Below, piece after piece: positions 29,506 to 38,829 of a stretch of 64,000 nucleotides of DNA; position 1 is the stretch's first letter; every line of letters starts with the position of its first letter. The position numbers were made by a program, and so were the translations under genes. Below the pieces are notes generated by a model. The model saw nothing but the letters and a program-made list of their open reading frames with translations. It searched no databases and had not been told where the DNA came from. The stretch covers positions 620,001 through 684,000 of the forward strand of contig NZ_CP049159.1 of NCBI RefSeq assembly GCF_011493005.1. Reading direction: 5' to 3'. This DNA is from Caballeronia sp. SBC1. Its GTDB lineage: Bacteria > Pseudomonadota > Gammaproteobacteria > Burkholderiales > Burkholderiaceae.

Positions 29506-29826
29506 AGCCGGGGCCTTAGGGTCGCATCGAGAAGGTCGAAGGGACGTGTCGGCTTAAAAGCTTTGCGTTTCCGCTCTATCCGTGCTTTTTCATTGCGGTC
29601 GCCCGGCGCGACGGGCTCGCCTGCTCAGAATGCGCGGTGGGGCTGACCTCCGCCAGAATGGCAGCATGTCCATATTTAATCATTAGGATAACGATGATAA
29701 TAATAAAATATTCACATGACGTGCGGTGATGCGCAGACGGTGCTTATCGGATGATCGAGGCGGTCAGCGGCCTGAATTTGCCTGCGGTCGCGTAAAACGC
29801 CATATACATTTAACCGAGGGAAGATC
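29506..29826. other. AT-rich intergenic region upstream of the alcohol dehydrogenase
   Basis: No gene is seen. The stretch 29671-29716 (ATATTTAATCATTAGG, then repeated ATAATAATA) is strikingly AT-rich for this genome and probably contains promoter or UP-element sequences for the alcohol dehydrogenase gene. I found no FNR-type or FixJ-type box in it. Confidence 0.45.
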
Positions 29827-30861
29827 ATGAAAAGCAAAATGCAGGCCGCTGTTGTCGAAGCGTTCGGCAAGCCACTGGTGCTGAAGGAAGTCGACATCCC
29901 AACGCCCGGGACGGGACAGGTGCTGGTCAGGACCGAGGCCTGCGGCGTTTGTCATACCGATTTGCATGCGGCAAACGGGGACTGGCCTTTGAAGCCGACG
30001 TTGCCTTTCATCCCGGGTCACGAGGGTATCGGCATAGTCACCGCCATCGGCGCGGGTGTCACGGCCGTGAATGAAGGGGACCGCGTTGGCGTGCCCTGGC
30101 TCTATTCCGCTTGTGGACATTGCGAATATTGCCTCGCGGCACGCGAACCCGTTTGTGCGGAAGCGCAGTTCGGCGGCTACACTAAAAACGGTGGCTTCGC
30201 CGAATACATCCTCGCGGACCCCAACTACGTAGCGCGCATACCGGCGCATCTCGCCGCCCGGGACGCGGCCCCGCTTATTTGCGCCGGCATCACGTCTTAC
30301 AAGGGCATCAAGGAAACGCAGGCCCGTCCGGGCGAATGGGTCGTCATTTCAGGCGTCGGAGGCCTGGGACATTTAGGTATCCAGTACGCCAAGGCCATGG
30401 GTCTGCACGTGTGCGCGGTCGACATCGACGACGGCAAGCTCGCCCACGCCAAACGTCTGGGCGCGGACGTGATGGTCAATGCTCGGGACGAAGATCCGAT
30501 CGCCGCCGTCAAGAAGGCCACCGGTGGTGGCGCTCATGGTGTGTTGATTACCGCACCATCGCTGGGAGCGTTCAAACAGGGTGTAGGCATGACCCGCAAG
30601 CACGGAACCTGTGTTTTGGTGGGCTTGCCGCCGGGCGAATTCCCGACCCCGTTGTTCGACGTGGTAGCCAACTGCATCACGATCAAGGGCTCGTTCGTCG
30701 GCACTCGCCGCGACATGGCCGAAGCACTCGCCTTTGCCGCCGACGGCAAGGTGAAGGCGGATATCGAGTTGCAGCCGCTATCGGCGATCAACGACGTGTT
30801 CCATCGGCTGGCCCATGGCGACGTTCCTTCGCGCGTGGTGCTAGAGTTTAATAGTCACTGA
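29827..30861 (+). CDS. adhP: zinc-dependent alcohol dehydrogenase (AdhP-like)
   Basis: The 344-aa medium-chain dehydrogenase has the catalytic zinc motif CGVCHTDLHAANGDW with GHEGIG, the structural zinc cysteines (CGHCEYCLAAREPVC), and the NAD fold GVGGLGHLGIQYAKAMG. These enzymes oxidise ethanol or reduce acetaldehyde. In this stress island acetaldehyde reduction to regenerate NAD+ at low oxygen is plausible. A second zinc dehydrogenase of a different subgroup follows 90 nt later. Confidence 0.92.
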   Translation: MKSKMQAAVVEAFGKPLVLKEVDIPTPGTGQVLVRTEACGVCHTDLHAANGDWPLKPTLPFIPGHEGIGIVTAIGAGVTAVNEGDRVGVPWLYSACGHCEYCLAAREPVCAEAQFGGYTKNGGFAEYILADPNYVARIPAHLAARDAAPLICAGITSYKGIKETQARPGEWVVISGVGGLGHLGIQYAKAMGLHVCAVDIDDGKLAHAKRLGADVMVNARDEDPIAAVKKATGGGAHGVLITAPSLGAFKQGVGMTRKHGTCVLVGLPPGEFPTPLFDVVANCITIKGSFVGTRRDMAEALAFAADGKVKADIELQPLSAINDVFHRLAHGDVPSRVVLEFNSH

Positions 30862-30951
30862 GTGCTGCGCATGGCGAAGCTCAGGCTTTGAATAGCCGTC
30901 AAACAGGGAAGGGGTCCACGCTGCGCTCGAGGTCGTGCAAAGGAGAGATCG

Positions 30952-31935
30952 ATGCATGCAATGGTGCTCAACAAGGTCGGCGGTGCGCTTGAATGGACCG
31001 AGCTCGCCGACCGGGAACCTGGCCCGAACCAGATTCGCGTGAAGGTGGGCGCGTGCGGTGTTTGCCGCACGGACCTTCATGTTGTCGACGGTGAACTGGC
31101 GCACCCGCAGGTGCCCATCATTCCTGGCCACGAGATTGTTGGGCGCATCGATGCGCTTGGGGCGGATGTCGAAGGCCTGCAGTTGGGTGAGCGGGTCGGT
31201 ATTGCGTGGCTGGGTCACACCTGTGGCGTCTGCCCGTTCTGCGCCGCGCATCGCGAGAACCTGTGCGATCAGCCGCTATTCACCGGGTACACACGCGACG
31301 GCGGTTTCGCCACCGCAACGATTGCAGACGCACGCTTTGCATTTCCGCTAGGCGAGTCCGACACCGACGAGTCGCTCGCTCCCTTTCTCTGTGCGGGACT
31401 CATCGGCTGGCGCTCATTGACCATTGCGGGCGACGGCAAGCACTTGGGGCTTTACGGCTTTGGGGCGGCTGCACACATTCTCGCCCAGGTCGCTAAATGG
31501 CAGGGCCGGTCGGTCTTTGCTTTTACCCGTCCTGGAGACCTGGCGACGCAAGCCTTCGCCCGTAGCCTTGGCGCAACCTGGGCGGGCGGCTCGGACGAAA
31601 CGCCGCCACAAGAGCTCGACGCAGCCATCATCTTTGCACCCATAGGCAACCTGGTACCGAGCGCCCTGAAGGCCGTCCGCAAAGGCGGACGCGTGGTATG
31701 CGCGGGCATCCATATGAGCGACATTCCTGGGTTCCCCTATAGGTTGCTATGGGAAGAGCGGCAGTTGCTGTCGGTTGCCAACCTGACGCGGCAGGACGGG
31801 GTCGATTTCCTGCGTCTGGCGCCGCAGATCGGCATTGTCACCAAAACCACTCGATATCACTTGCAAGAGGCTAACCAGGCATTGGCCGACCTACGCGCTG
31901 GCCGCTTTGAAGGTGCCGCGGTTCTCGTCCCCTGA
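30952..31935 (+). CDS. zinc-dependent alcohol dehydrogenase family protein
   Basis: The 327-aa medium-chain dehydrogenase has CGVCRTDLHVVDGEL with GHEIVGRI (catalytic zinc) and CGVCPFCAAHRENLC (structural zinc). The nucleotide fold GLYGFGAAAH is slightly degenerate compared with classic alcohol dehydrogenases. AAAGGAGA precedes the ATG. It is only distantly similar to the adhP product beside it, so the pair is not a recent duplication. The substrate is unknown. Confidence 0.88.
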   Translation: MHAMVLNKVGGALEWTELADREPGPNQIRVKVGACGVCRTDLHVVDGELAHPQVPIIPGHEIVGRIDALGADVEGLQLGERVGIAWLGHTCGVCPFCAAHRENLCDQPLFTGYTRDGGFATATIADARFAFPLGESDTDESLAPFLCAGLIGWRSLTIAGDGKHLGLYGFGAAAHILAQVAKWQGRSVFAFTRPGDLATQAFARSLGATWAGGSDETPPQELDAAIIFAPIGNLVPSALKAVRKGGRVVCAGIHMSDIPGFPYRLLWEERQLLSVANLTRQDGVDFLRLAPQIGIVTKTTRYHLQEANQALADLRAGRFEGAAVLVP

Positions 31936-32148
31936 GTGACAAAGCTGGCGAGCCGGGCGTTTCGGTGGACGCTGCTACCCAGTGGCCGGTTGGGATCCAG
32001 TCGAAAAAGACGACCCCGCGCACAACTCGAAGTCGTCGAATTTCAAAGGAATATCTGTCGAACCAATAGCGCGAAACACTCGGAAGCTACGCCGGTCAAT
32101 TTGACCCTGCGCGAACTCATTGGTCGAATAGATTAACGGCATCTGATC

Positions 32149-32189
32149 TTGATCTGGCGCAAGCCAAACACGCGTGTTGGGGATATTGT
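32149..32189 (+). promoter_or_regulatory. FNR/FixK-type box and -10 upstream of the thioredoxin gene
   Basis: TTGATCTGGCGCAA (32149-32162) keeps a perfect left half and a CGCAA right half. TATTGT (32184-32189) has its centre 31 nt downstream, exactly as at arcD. Transcription would start near 32196, about 98 nt before the gene. The rest of the 31936-32293 gap shows nothing else. Confidence 0.6.
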
Positions 32190-32293
32190 TGTTATCACGA
32201 ACTTACACAAACCCGTGACCAGAAACTGAAAACACTGCCCAAATGCAAGCAACCACGGACGGGCCACTGTAAGGATGAACTGCGGAGTGGAAT

Positions 32294-32728
32294 ATGAACA
32301 GGCTCTATGGAAATGACCCCGTTCCGAAAGGGTTTTCACCCGAATCGATCGTGGGTACCCCTGCGCGCATCGCGGCCCATAAACGATCCTCAGGCGGTGG
32401 TCCGGTTTCACTAACCGAGGCCACGTTTGATCAGTATGTCGGTGCGTCCGGCCTGCCGATCGTCATTCATTTCTGGGCCCGATGGTGCAATGTGTCGAAG
32501 ACGATGTTGCCCCATTTTTCCGTTGGAGCTCGTAAGCTCGCCGGGCGCGCATTGTTCGCAAAAGTGGAAACGGGCAAGGAGGCGTCGCTCGCCCGGCGCT
32601 ACGGAATTGAATGCGTCCCCACGCTTGTTGTTTTCAAAAGTGGACAGGAAATAGAACGCCACTGCGGCGCGATGACCGCGGGGCAGCTCGATCTTTGGCT
32701 GCAACCGCATCTCCAGAAGACAACGTAG
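32294..32728 (+). CDS. thioredoxin-like protein lacking the second active-site cysteine
   Basis: The 144-aa protein has a thioredoxin fold (about residues 40-142; HFWARWCNVSKTMLP, then GIECVPTLVVF with the conserved cis-Pro). The usual WCGPC reads WCNVS here, so the resolving Cys is Ser. An extra Cys sits in GIEC. About 38 residues precede the fold and lack the zinc cysteines of thioredoxin 2. The protein may trap mixed disulfides, act as a chaperone, or be regulatory; ordinary disulfide reduction is unlikely. An FNR-type promoter lies upstream. Confidence 0.85.
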   Translation: MNRLYGNDPVPKGFSPESIVGTPARIAAHKRSSGGGPVSLTEATFDQYVGASGLPIVIHFWARWCNVSKTMLPHFSVGARKLAGRALFAKVETGKEASLARRYGIECVPTLVVFKSGQEIERHCGAMTAGQLDLWLQPHLQKTT

Positions 32729-32891
32729 AAAAAGTGTCGTGTTGGCCTGGAAGAGCACTGTTGCCTGAAGATCATCGCGTCTCGATGGTGACGATCGACG
32801 ACAGTGTCAGCGACGCGCGAAGCTTATTCTGGCCGTTTTCGCAACCTGGGACCGAGGTATTGCAAGCTCTAACTATGAGGGAGTATCGAAC

Positions 32892-33689
32892 ATGTTGAGA
32901 AGCATAGAGAGTCTTAAGGGTAGCGCGGTTGCTGCACGCGATGGAGTACTGGGTAGCGTCGATGAAGTCTATTTTGATGACGAGGCATGGGGTGTCCGTT
33001 ATCTCGTCGTTGACACGGGAAACTGGCTCAATGGTCATCGCGTATTGATTTCACCCTATTCCGTCAAACATACGGATCCAGGCGCGAGCACGGTGTCTGT
33101 GGATCTGACGCGCGAACAGGTGAAGAACAGCCCCGGTATAAACACGCAACAACCCGTGTCTCGTCAGCATGAACAGGACTATCTCCGCTACTACGGTTAT
33201 CCAGAGTACTGGGGCGGGCGCGACTCGTGGGGAATGGGCGGCTTCCCTATGCTCGGTCCAATGCAGATCGGTCCGGGTATCGAGCCAGAATCACTCGAAC
33301 CGGATGAACTGGAGGCCGACGCGCTATCGCAGGATGTACATCTGCGAAGTTCCGAGGCTGTAACGGGTTATCACATCGAGGCGCGTGACGGAAGCATAGG
33401 CCACGTGTCGGGCTTCATCTTCGACGATGAATCGTGGATCATTCGTTACCTGACAGTCGACACCCGAAACTGGTGGCCTGGAGGGAAGACTGTGCTCTTG
33501 GCGACCGAATGGGTGGACACTGTCGATTGGTTCGGGTCCAGCATTGTCACCGACCTCACGCGTGAGGCAATCAAGAAGTGCCCGGACTACGACGATCTGG
33601 TGCCGCTGAGCCGTACCTATGAAACGGCGCTGCACACGTTTCATAGCAAAGACGGGTACTGGACGAAAGGCAACCGTGCTTCGCGGTGA
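32892..33689 (+). CDS. protein with two PRC-barrel domains
   Basis: The 265-aa soluble protein contains two PRC-barrel repeats (about 1-80 and 155-240). The repeats share the pattern G-S-(V/I)-(D/G)-x-V-x-x-(Y/F)-x-F/D-D-(E)-W-x-x-R-Y-L-x-V-D-T. A Tyr/Trp/Gly/Pro-rich linker joins them. GAGGGAG precedes the ATG. PRC barrels bind proteins or ligands and occur in stress proteins; no specific role can be given. Confidence 0.85.
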   Translation: MLRSIESLKGSAVAARDGVLGSVDEVYFDDEAWGVRYLVVDTGNWLNGHRVLISPYSVKHTDPGASTVSVDLTREQVKNSPGINTQQPVSRQHEQDYLRYYGYPEYWGGRDSWGMGGFPMLGPMQIGPGIEPESLEPDELEADALSQDVHLRSSEAVTGYHIEARDGSIGHVSGFIFDDESWIIRYLTVDTRNWWPGGKTVLLATEWVDTVDWFGSSIVTDLTREAIKKCPDYDDLVPLSRTYETALHTFHSKDGYWTKGNRASR

Positions 33690-33848
33690 GAAGACGCTTG
33701 ACGCGACTCCCTACGGCCGGCGAACGAGACTGAAACTCTTGAAAATTTTGCGTGGTCGTTCGTTTCGGGGTATGGGTACGGTCCGGCAGAGGGCTGGTGG
33801 CTCGGTGAAGTCGCCGGGACCGTTCGCAGTTTGCGTAATCGGATCCGC

Positions 33849-36800
33849 ATGATTTCCTACCCGGTCGTCACGCTATCGCCGCGCGATTACGACGCCGTCC
33901 TGTTCGATCTGGATGGAGTACTGGCAAAGACAGCAAGCTTGCACGCTTGTGCCTGGAAACAAGTGTTGGGAGATTTGCTTGGCGCGCGGGAAGTCTGTGC
34001 AGGTGCGCCATCCATTCCGTTTGACATCAATGCCGACTACGCGCGCTATGTGGACGGCAAGTCTCAACGCGACGGCGTTGCAGCGTTCCTTGCGGCGCAC
34101 GAGATCCAGTTGCCGATCGGCGCATCGGGTGACGGGGCCGAGGTGAAAAGCCAACGCTCATTGGGTCCGCTCGAAAGCCGTTACTTCCTTCAGAATTTGA
34201 AAGCAGACGGCGTCGAGGTCTACGAAGCCACTATCGAGTTGGTGCGCAAACTACGCGCGCTGGGCATCAGGACAGTTGCTATATCCTTTACCGGCAACTG
34301 CGGGGTAGTGCTCGAAGCAGCAGGTATTGCTCAGTTGTTCGACGTGCGACTGGACTGTCTGGAATCTGATAACGGTGGCCCGAACTCAACGCCAGAATCA
34401 GATGCCTGGCGAGATGCAGTGCAGAACCTCGGCGCAGATATTTCAAGAGTGGCAGTTGTCAGCCAGTGGATCGCAGGAATAGACGCTAATCGTGCAGCCC
34501 GGTTCGGGTGTGTCATCGGCGTTGATCGAGGTGGGCGCACGCAGGAACTGCGCGATGCTGGCGCTGACGTCGTTGTCACCGACTCGTCCCAGGTGCAGGC
34601 GACGGCGGAGCCTCCTCCCGAATGGTCACTGGTATTCACGGGTTTCGAGCCCGCGCATGAAGGCGTCAGGGAGACCTTGTGTACCCTGGGCAACGGCTAC
34701 TTCGCGACGCGTGCGGCCGCGCCATGGAGCATTGCCGACGACGTGCATTATCCCGGGACGTACCTCGCGTGCGGGTATAACCGGTTGCACACCGACATTG
34801 CCGGAAGAGTAGTTGAAAACGAAGACCTCGTTAATTTTCCCAACTGGCTCGAACTCAAATTTCGCATTGGCACAGAGGACTGGTTCGACATACGGGCCGT
34901 GACACTCTCGTCTTATCGCCAGGAGCTTGATCTTCGTCGCGGTTTGCTCCTGAGATCGATATCGTTTGAGGACGCCAACGGGCGCAAAAGCACGCTTGGC
35001 GAACGCCGCTTCATCTCGATGAGAGATATGCATCTCGGCGCGCTGGAGCTTACGCTGACCGCGCACGATTGGTCGGCGCCGGTCACCGTGCGCTCGGCCA
35101 TCGACGCGCGTATTGTCAACAGCGGCGCCAAGCTATACCGCAAATTCAGCAACAAGCACATTGAATCGCTGGCGGCGGAGGTCGTCGTGAAGGATGGTGT
35201 CGCGATGACCGTACGCACGAGTCAGTCGCATGTGACTATGACGCAAGCCTCGCGTACCCAGGCAAAGCAGCACGGCAAGTTGCTGGACCTGCCACGGCGA
35301 GTGATCGAAGAGCCGGGGTATATCGGCCAGGAATTTTGCATGGATCTGGCTCCGGGCGAGTCGCTTGTCGTGAGCAAAATTGCCGCGCTCTATTCGTCGC
35401 GCGACCCGGCTATTTCCGAGTGCGGATTTGAAGCGCGCAAGGCTATCTCGCGGGCAGGGCCTTTCGATGAACTCGCAGCGGCTCACGCGTTGACATGGAA
35501 GCACCTGTGGCGGCGTTTCGACGTGCGCATTGAACCCGCGGACCCAAGCTTTAAGTTGAACGTGTCCATGTTATTACGCTTGAACATGTTTCACCTGCTG
35601 CAGGCGGTATCGCCCAATTCCATCGGCCTTGACATTGGTGTACCGGCACGGGGTTGGACCGGAGAAGGGTACCAAGGGCATATCTTTTGGGACGAGTTAT
35701 TCATCTTTCCGTTCTTCAACTATCGCTTGCCGGAAATCACGCGGTCGCTGCTGATGTACCGCTACCGGCGCCTTGGGGAGGCTCGTGCGGCTGCTGCCGC
35801 GGCGGGCTACGCGGGGGCGATGTTCCCGTGGCAGAGCGGAAGCGATGGCAGCGAAGAAACCCAGGCGTTCAATCTCAACCCGCGCTCGCAACATTGGGTG
35901 CCCGACAACTCTTACTTGCAGCGTCACGTAGGCAGCGCTATCGCGTATAACGTCTGGCAATACTTTCAGGTAACGCACGACGTCGAATTCCTGTACGCCT
36001 ACGGCGCGGAACTGATCCTCGATATTGCTAAATTCTGGTCGAGCATTGCGATGTTCAACCCTGCGCGTGGGCGCTTCGAGATCCACGGCGTTCTTGGACC
36101 AGACGAGTTCCACGACGGTTACCCCGGGTCCACAACGCCCGGCGTCAATAACAATGCTTACACGAACGTCATGGCGGTCTGGGTGCTGCGCCGAGCCCGG
36201 GACGTGCTCGATCTTTTGCCCGAGATACGGCGCGCCGAGCTCATGATCGACCTTGACTTGACGGCGAGCGAGATAGACCGCTGGGACGAGATCAGCCGGA
36301 AAATGGTCATTCCGTTTCATGATGAAGGGATCATCAGCCAGTTCGAGGGCTATGAAAAATTACGCGAACTTGACTGGGATGCCTACCGCGTTCGCTACTC
36401 AAATATTCAGCGGCTCGACCTGATCCTTGAAGGCGAGGGCGACAGCGCGAATGGCTACAAACTTTCGAAACAGCCTGATACGCTGATGTTGTTCTATTTG
36501 TTTTCCGCCGAAGAGCTCACTGAACTATTCCTCCACCTCGGCTACCCGTTTCCGAAGACCACTATTCCACGGAACGTTGACTACTATACGGACCGGTCAT
36601 CGGATGGTTCCACGTTGAGCCGGGTCGTCAATGCCTGGGTACTCGCGCGATCGGACCGGCCACGGTCCATGCGGTTCTTCGCGCAGGCGCTGCAAAGCGA
36701 CGTGGTTGACATTCAGGATGGCACGACGGCTGAGGGCGTCCATCTCGGGGCAATGGCCGGAACGGTCGATATCGTGCAGCGTGTCTGGACCGGTATCGAA

Positions 36801-37061
36801 ATCAAGGATGACCTCTTGCGGTTCAACCCTCAATTGCCGGTTGATATTGAGCACCTCGAGTTGCGCATTCGCTACCGAGGGCACTCGATCGATCTAAGGC
36901 TCGATCACGACACATTGACGCTGCATGCCCATACGGGGACTACAGCGCCCATCGCTCTGCTTGTGGGCGAAGAAAAGTATGAATTGCAAAGCGGCACAAC
37001 GCGGGAGTTTCCACTGACCGCAGCGGCAACGGACTGTACAACGGACGAGGCAGCCCAGTGA
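33849..37061 (+). CDS. HAD-GH65 fusion (disaccharide phosphorylase-like)
   Basis: The 1070-aa protein has an N-terminal HAD domain (about 10-245; FDLDGVLA) and a glycoside hydrolase family 65 domain (about 270-1060). GH65 enzymes phosphorolyse trehalose, maltose or kojibiose-type sugars. The catalytic acid lies in GPDEFHDGY (Glu near 753), and the phosphate-site stretch TTAEGVHLGAMAGT is present. In beta-phosphoglucomutases the HAD part would convert the sugar phosphate, but here motifs III and IV (usually a Lys-Pro and an Glu-Asp) are lost, so it is probably inactive. ATG 33849 is preferred to TTG 33831. The stop overlaps the next start. Confidence 0.88.
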   Translation: MISYPVVTLSPRDYDAVLFDLDGVLAKTASLHACAWKQVLGDLLGAREVCAGAPSIPFDINADYARYVDGKSQRDGVAAFLAAHEIQLPIGASGDGAEVKSQRSLGPLESRYFLQNLKADGVEVYEATIELVRKLRALGIRTVAISFTGNCGVVLEAAGIAQLFDVRLDCLESDNGGPNSTPESDAWRDAVQNLGADISRVAVVSQWIAGIDANRAARFGCVIGVDRGGRTQELRDAGADVVVTDSSQVQATAEPPPEWSLVFTGFEPAHEGVRETLCTLGNGYFATRAAAPWSIADDVHYPGTYLACGYNRLHTDIAGRVVENEDLVNFPNWLELKFRIGTEDWFDIRAVTLSSYRQELDLRRGLLLRSISFEDANGRKSTLGERRFISMRDMHLGALELTLTAHDWSAPVTVRSAIDARIVNSGAKLYRKFSNKHIESLAAEVVVKDGVAMTVRTSQSHVTMTQASRTQAKQHGKLLDLPRRVIEEPGYIGQEFCMDLAPGESLVVSKIAALYSSRDPAISECGFEARKAISRAGPFDELAAAHALTWKHLWRRFDVRIEPADPSFKLNVSMLLRLNMFHLLQAVSPNSIGLDIGVPARGWTGEGYQGHIFWDELFIFPFFNYRLPEITRSLLMYRYRRLGEARAAAAAAGYAGAMFPWQSGSDGSEETQAFNLNPRSQHWVPDNSYLQRHVGSAIAYNVWQYFQVTHDVEFLYAYGAELILDIAKFWSSIAMFNPARGRFEIHGVLGPDEFHDGYPGSTTPGVNNNAYTNVMAVWVLRRARDVLDLLPEIRRAELMIDLDLTASEIDRWDEISRKMVIPFHDEGIISQFEGYEKLRELDWDAYRVRYSNIQRLDLILEGEGDSANGYKLSKQPDTLMLFYLFSAEELTELFLHLGYPFPKTTIPRNVDYYTDRSSDGSTLSRVVNAWVLARSDRPRSMRFFAQALQSDVVDIQDGTTAEGVHLGAMAGTVDIVQRVWTGIEIKDDLLRFNPQLPVDIEHLELRIRYRGHSIDLRLDHDTLTLHAHTGTTAPIALLVGEEKYELQSGTTREFPLTAAATDCTTDEAAQ

Positions 37062-38293
37062 AACATGTCATTGTCTGGACTCGGATCGGCGCAGTTGTCC
37101 TGGCGGCAATCGCTGTTTTCACGGTTACCGAGAAAATCAACAGCGAAAGCAACGCGTGGCAAACAAGTATCGGGGATGCCCCGCTCGACGCGCGTCATGC
37201 GACAGCGCTGGGAACGAATCAAACTGCAGTAACACCAGACCCGCACGCGCTGCACAAATCCGACCAGATATCCAGCGCTGGAGCGATGCGAACACGCTGG
37301 GTTTTGCAGGATTCGCGTCTCTCTCTTGCGGCTGATGATCTCTATTCATCGGAGAGCGATCTGGCGTCGGGGCGAGCGGTACCTGATCGGTCCGCTGATC
37401 CGTCCGTACACCGTACCTCAATGCATGGAACGATCGTCGCCGGGAGCAGTTTGGCCGTCGAAGCCTCCGGCGCGGAGGAAGCGGACTCTGCCGCGCCCAA
37501 CGTCGCGCAGTCGGAAGCGCTTGACCCGGCAGGCGCCCTTGACATGGATAAGACTTTCGCGAACGAAGTACAGAGACGATTGAACGTGCCAACGGCCGCT
37601 CAATTGTTGTATGGCTCAAAGCTGCAACAGGCGTTGCAGGAAAAGTCCCTTGGCGCAATCGCGAACGAGTATGTCGTGCTGGTCGATCGCAACCAAAATG
37701 TGCAGGTCTTGTTCATTTACTTCCGGGCAAAGGTAGACAGCATTTGGCATATGATCGGAGCGACCCCTGTGTCGACCGGGCTTCCAGGAACCTACGATCA
37801 TTTCACCACGCCAATCGGTATTTTCGAACATACGCCGAACAATATGGACTTCCGCTCGGAAGGAACACTGAACGAATTCAAGATCCGCGGCTACGGTGCC
37901 CGCGATATGCGTATCTATGACTTCGGCTGGGCTCAGGGGGAACGTGGCTGGGGTAAGGGAGGGATGTCCCAGATGCACTTCCAGATGCATGCGACCGACC
38001 CGGACAAACTGGAGCCCGTCCTCGGCGTTCGCCATTCAAAGGGTTGCGTTCGCATCCCGGCGGCGCTCAACGTATTTTTTGATCACCACGGCATCCTCGA
38101 CGCAGACTACGAAGCCCGTGTGGCTGCGGGTGAATCTCTATGGATCCTGAAGCCCAGACGTGACCCGACACCATGGGCGGGACACTATCTCGTGGTCATT
38201 GACTCCGCGCAGAAAGCGCGTCCCGCATGGTCACCGCTTCCGGACGGAAAGGCCCGCTCGCAGTTTCCTGCCCACGGAAACTCGGCCGACTAA
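37058..38293 (+). CDS. L,D-transpeptidase (YkuD) family protein
   Basis: The 411-aa protein has an N-terminal signal anchor (about 3-23), a low-complexity Ala/Ser/Asp-rich linker to about 165, and a YkuD domain (about 205-365). The domain has the catalytic pattern MHFQMH followed by RHSKGCVRI (Cys near 329). These periplasmic enzymes form 3-3 crosslinks in peptidoglycan or attach proteins to it. The GTG start overlaps the stop of the HAD-GH65 gene, so the two are translationally coupled. Confidence 0.87.
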   Translation: MKHVIVWTRIGAVVLAAIAVFTVTEKINSESNAWQTSIGDAPLDARHATALGTNQTAVTPDPHALHKSDQISSAGAMRTRWVLQDSRLSLAADDLYSSESDLASGRAVPDRSADPSVHRTSMHGTIVAGSSLAVEASGAEEADSAAPNVAQSEALDPAGALDMDKTFANEVQRRLNVPTAAQLLYGSKLQQALQEKSLGAIANEYVVLVDRNQNVQVLFIYFRAKVDSIWHMIGATPVSTGLPGTYDHFTTPIGIFEHTPNNMDFRSEGTLNEFKIRGYGARDMRIYDFGWAQGERGWGKGGMSQMHFQMHATDPDKLEPVLGVRHSKGCVRIPAALNVFFDHHGILDADYEARVAAGESLWILKPRRDPTPWAGHYLVVIDSAQKARPAWSPLPDGKARSQFPAHGNSAD

Positions 38294-38356
38294 ATTGTGT
38301 CCGTTCGCGCGTACGCCCAGCGTTTTTCATCAACCGCTAATCCACTTCCTATTCAG

Positions 38357-38397
38357 TTGACAAATGTCAGTGGAGCGGATTATGTCGTGGTTATGCT
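38357..38397 (+). promoter_or_regulatory. FNR/FixK-type box and -10 upstream of the DUF1488 gene
   Basis: TTGACAAATGTCAG (38357-38370) is a near-palindromic FNR-like site. TATGCT (38392-38397) has its centre 31 nt downstream; both the hexamer and the spacing are identical to arcD. Transcription would start near 38404, about 108 nt before the gene. Confidence 0.6.
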
Positions 38398-38511
38398 GGA
38401 CTATGCCTCGTTGAGACGAAGGTTTGGCGAAGTCCGTCAAGGTCGCCAGTCCGGCTCACGACTTCGCAAACTCGCCTCAAAAAATGCAGATAAATCGATC
38501 GGTGAACCACC

Positions 38512-38787
38512 ATGAAAATCACTTTTCCGCTTGAAACGCCCGCGTACATCGAGGTTGACCCGGCCCTGGCGTTTCCCGCCGTGGTAAACGGTACGCGCCT
38601 AGAATGTTCGATCACGGCTGAAGCTCTCGAAGATCATTTCGGTGCTGCGTCGATTAGTGAAGAGGATCTTCAACATGCATTCGACGCGCATAACCATACT
38701 ATCCACGTGGCGACCAGGCGGATCCTGACCGAGCTCGGTGCGATGCCTGTCGTGCTCCACAGCGGCTACTTCCGGCTTGCTGAATGA
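38512..38787 (+). CDS. DUF1488 family protein
   Basis: The 91-aa protein matches the compact DUF1488 pattern (a beta-rich start MKITFPLETPAYIEV, CSITAEALEDHFGA in the middle, and a helical end with RRILTELG). The function of the family is unknown. Its own FNR-like promoter separates it from the L,D-transpeptidase gene. Confidence 0.8.
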   Translation: MKITFPLETPAYIEVDPALAFPAVVNGTRLECSITAEALEDHFGAASISEEDLQHAFDAHNHTIHVATRRILTELGAMPVVLHSGYFRLAE

Positions 38788-38829
38788 AGTCCGCGCGAGA
38801 GGCTGCTGTCCCGAACCTTCTCGCTAGTC

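Noticed and set aside
29560..29590. GCGTTTCCGCTCTATCCG, partial similarity to the right part of the FixJ-like box
   Set aside because: The conserved CTGAGTA part is absent and no -10 is found at 26 nt.
30888..30902. TTGA-N7-TCAA upstream of the second alcohol dehydrogenase
   Set aside because: The spacing is one base too long for an FNR site, and no -10 lies 31 nt downstream.
38297..38515. 72-codon frame between the L,D-transpeptidase and DUF1488 genes
   Set aside because: It runs across the FNR-type promoter and has no recognisable features; the promoter reading explains the region better.
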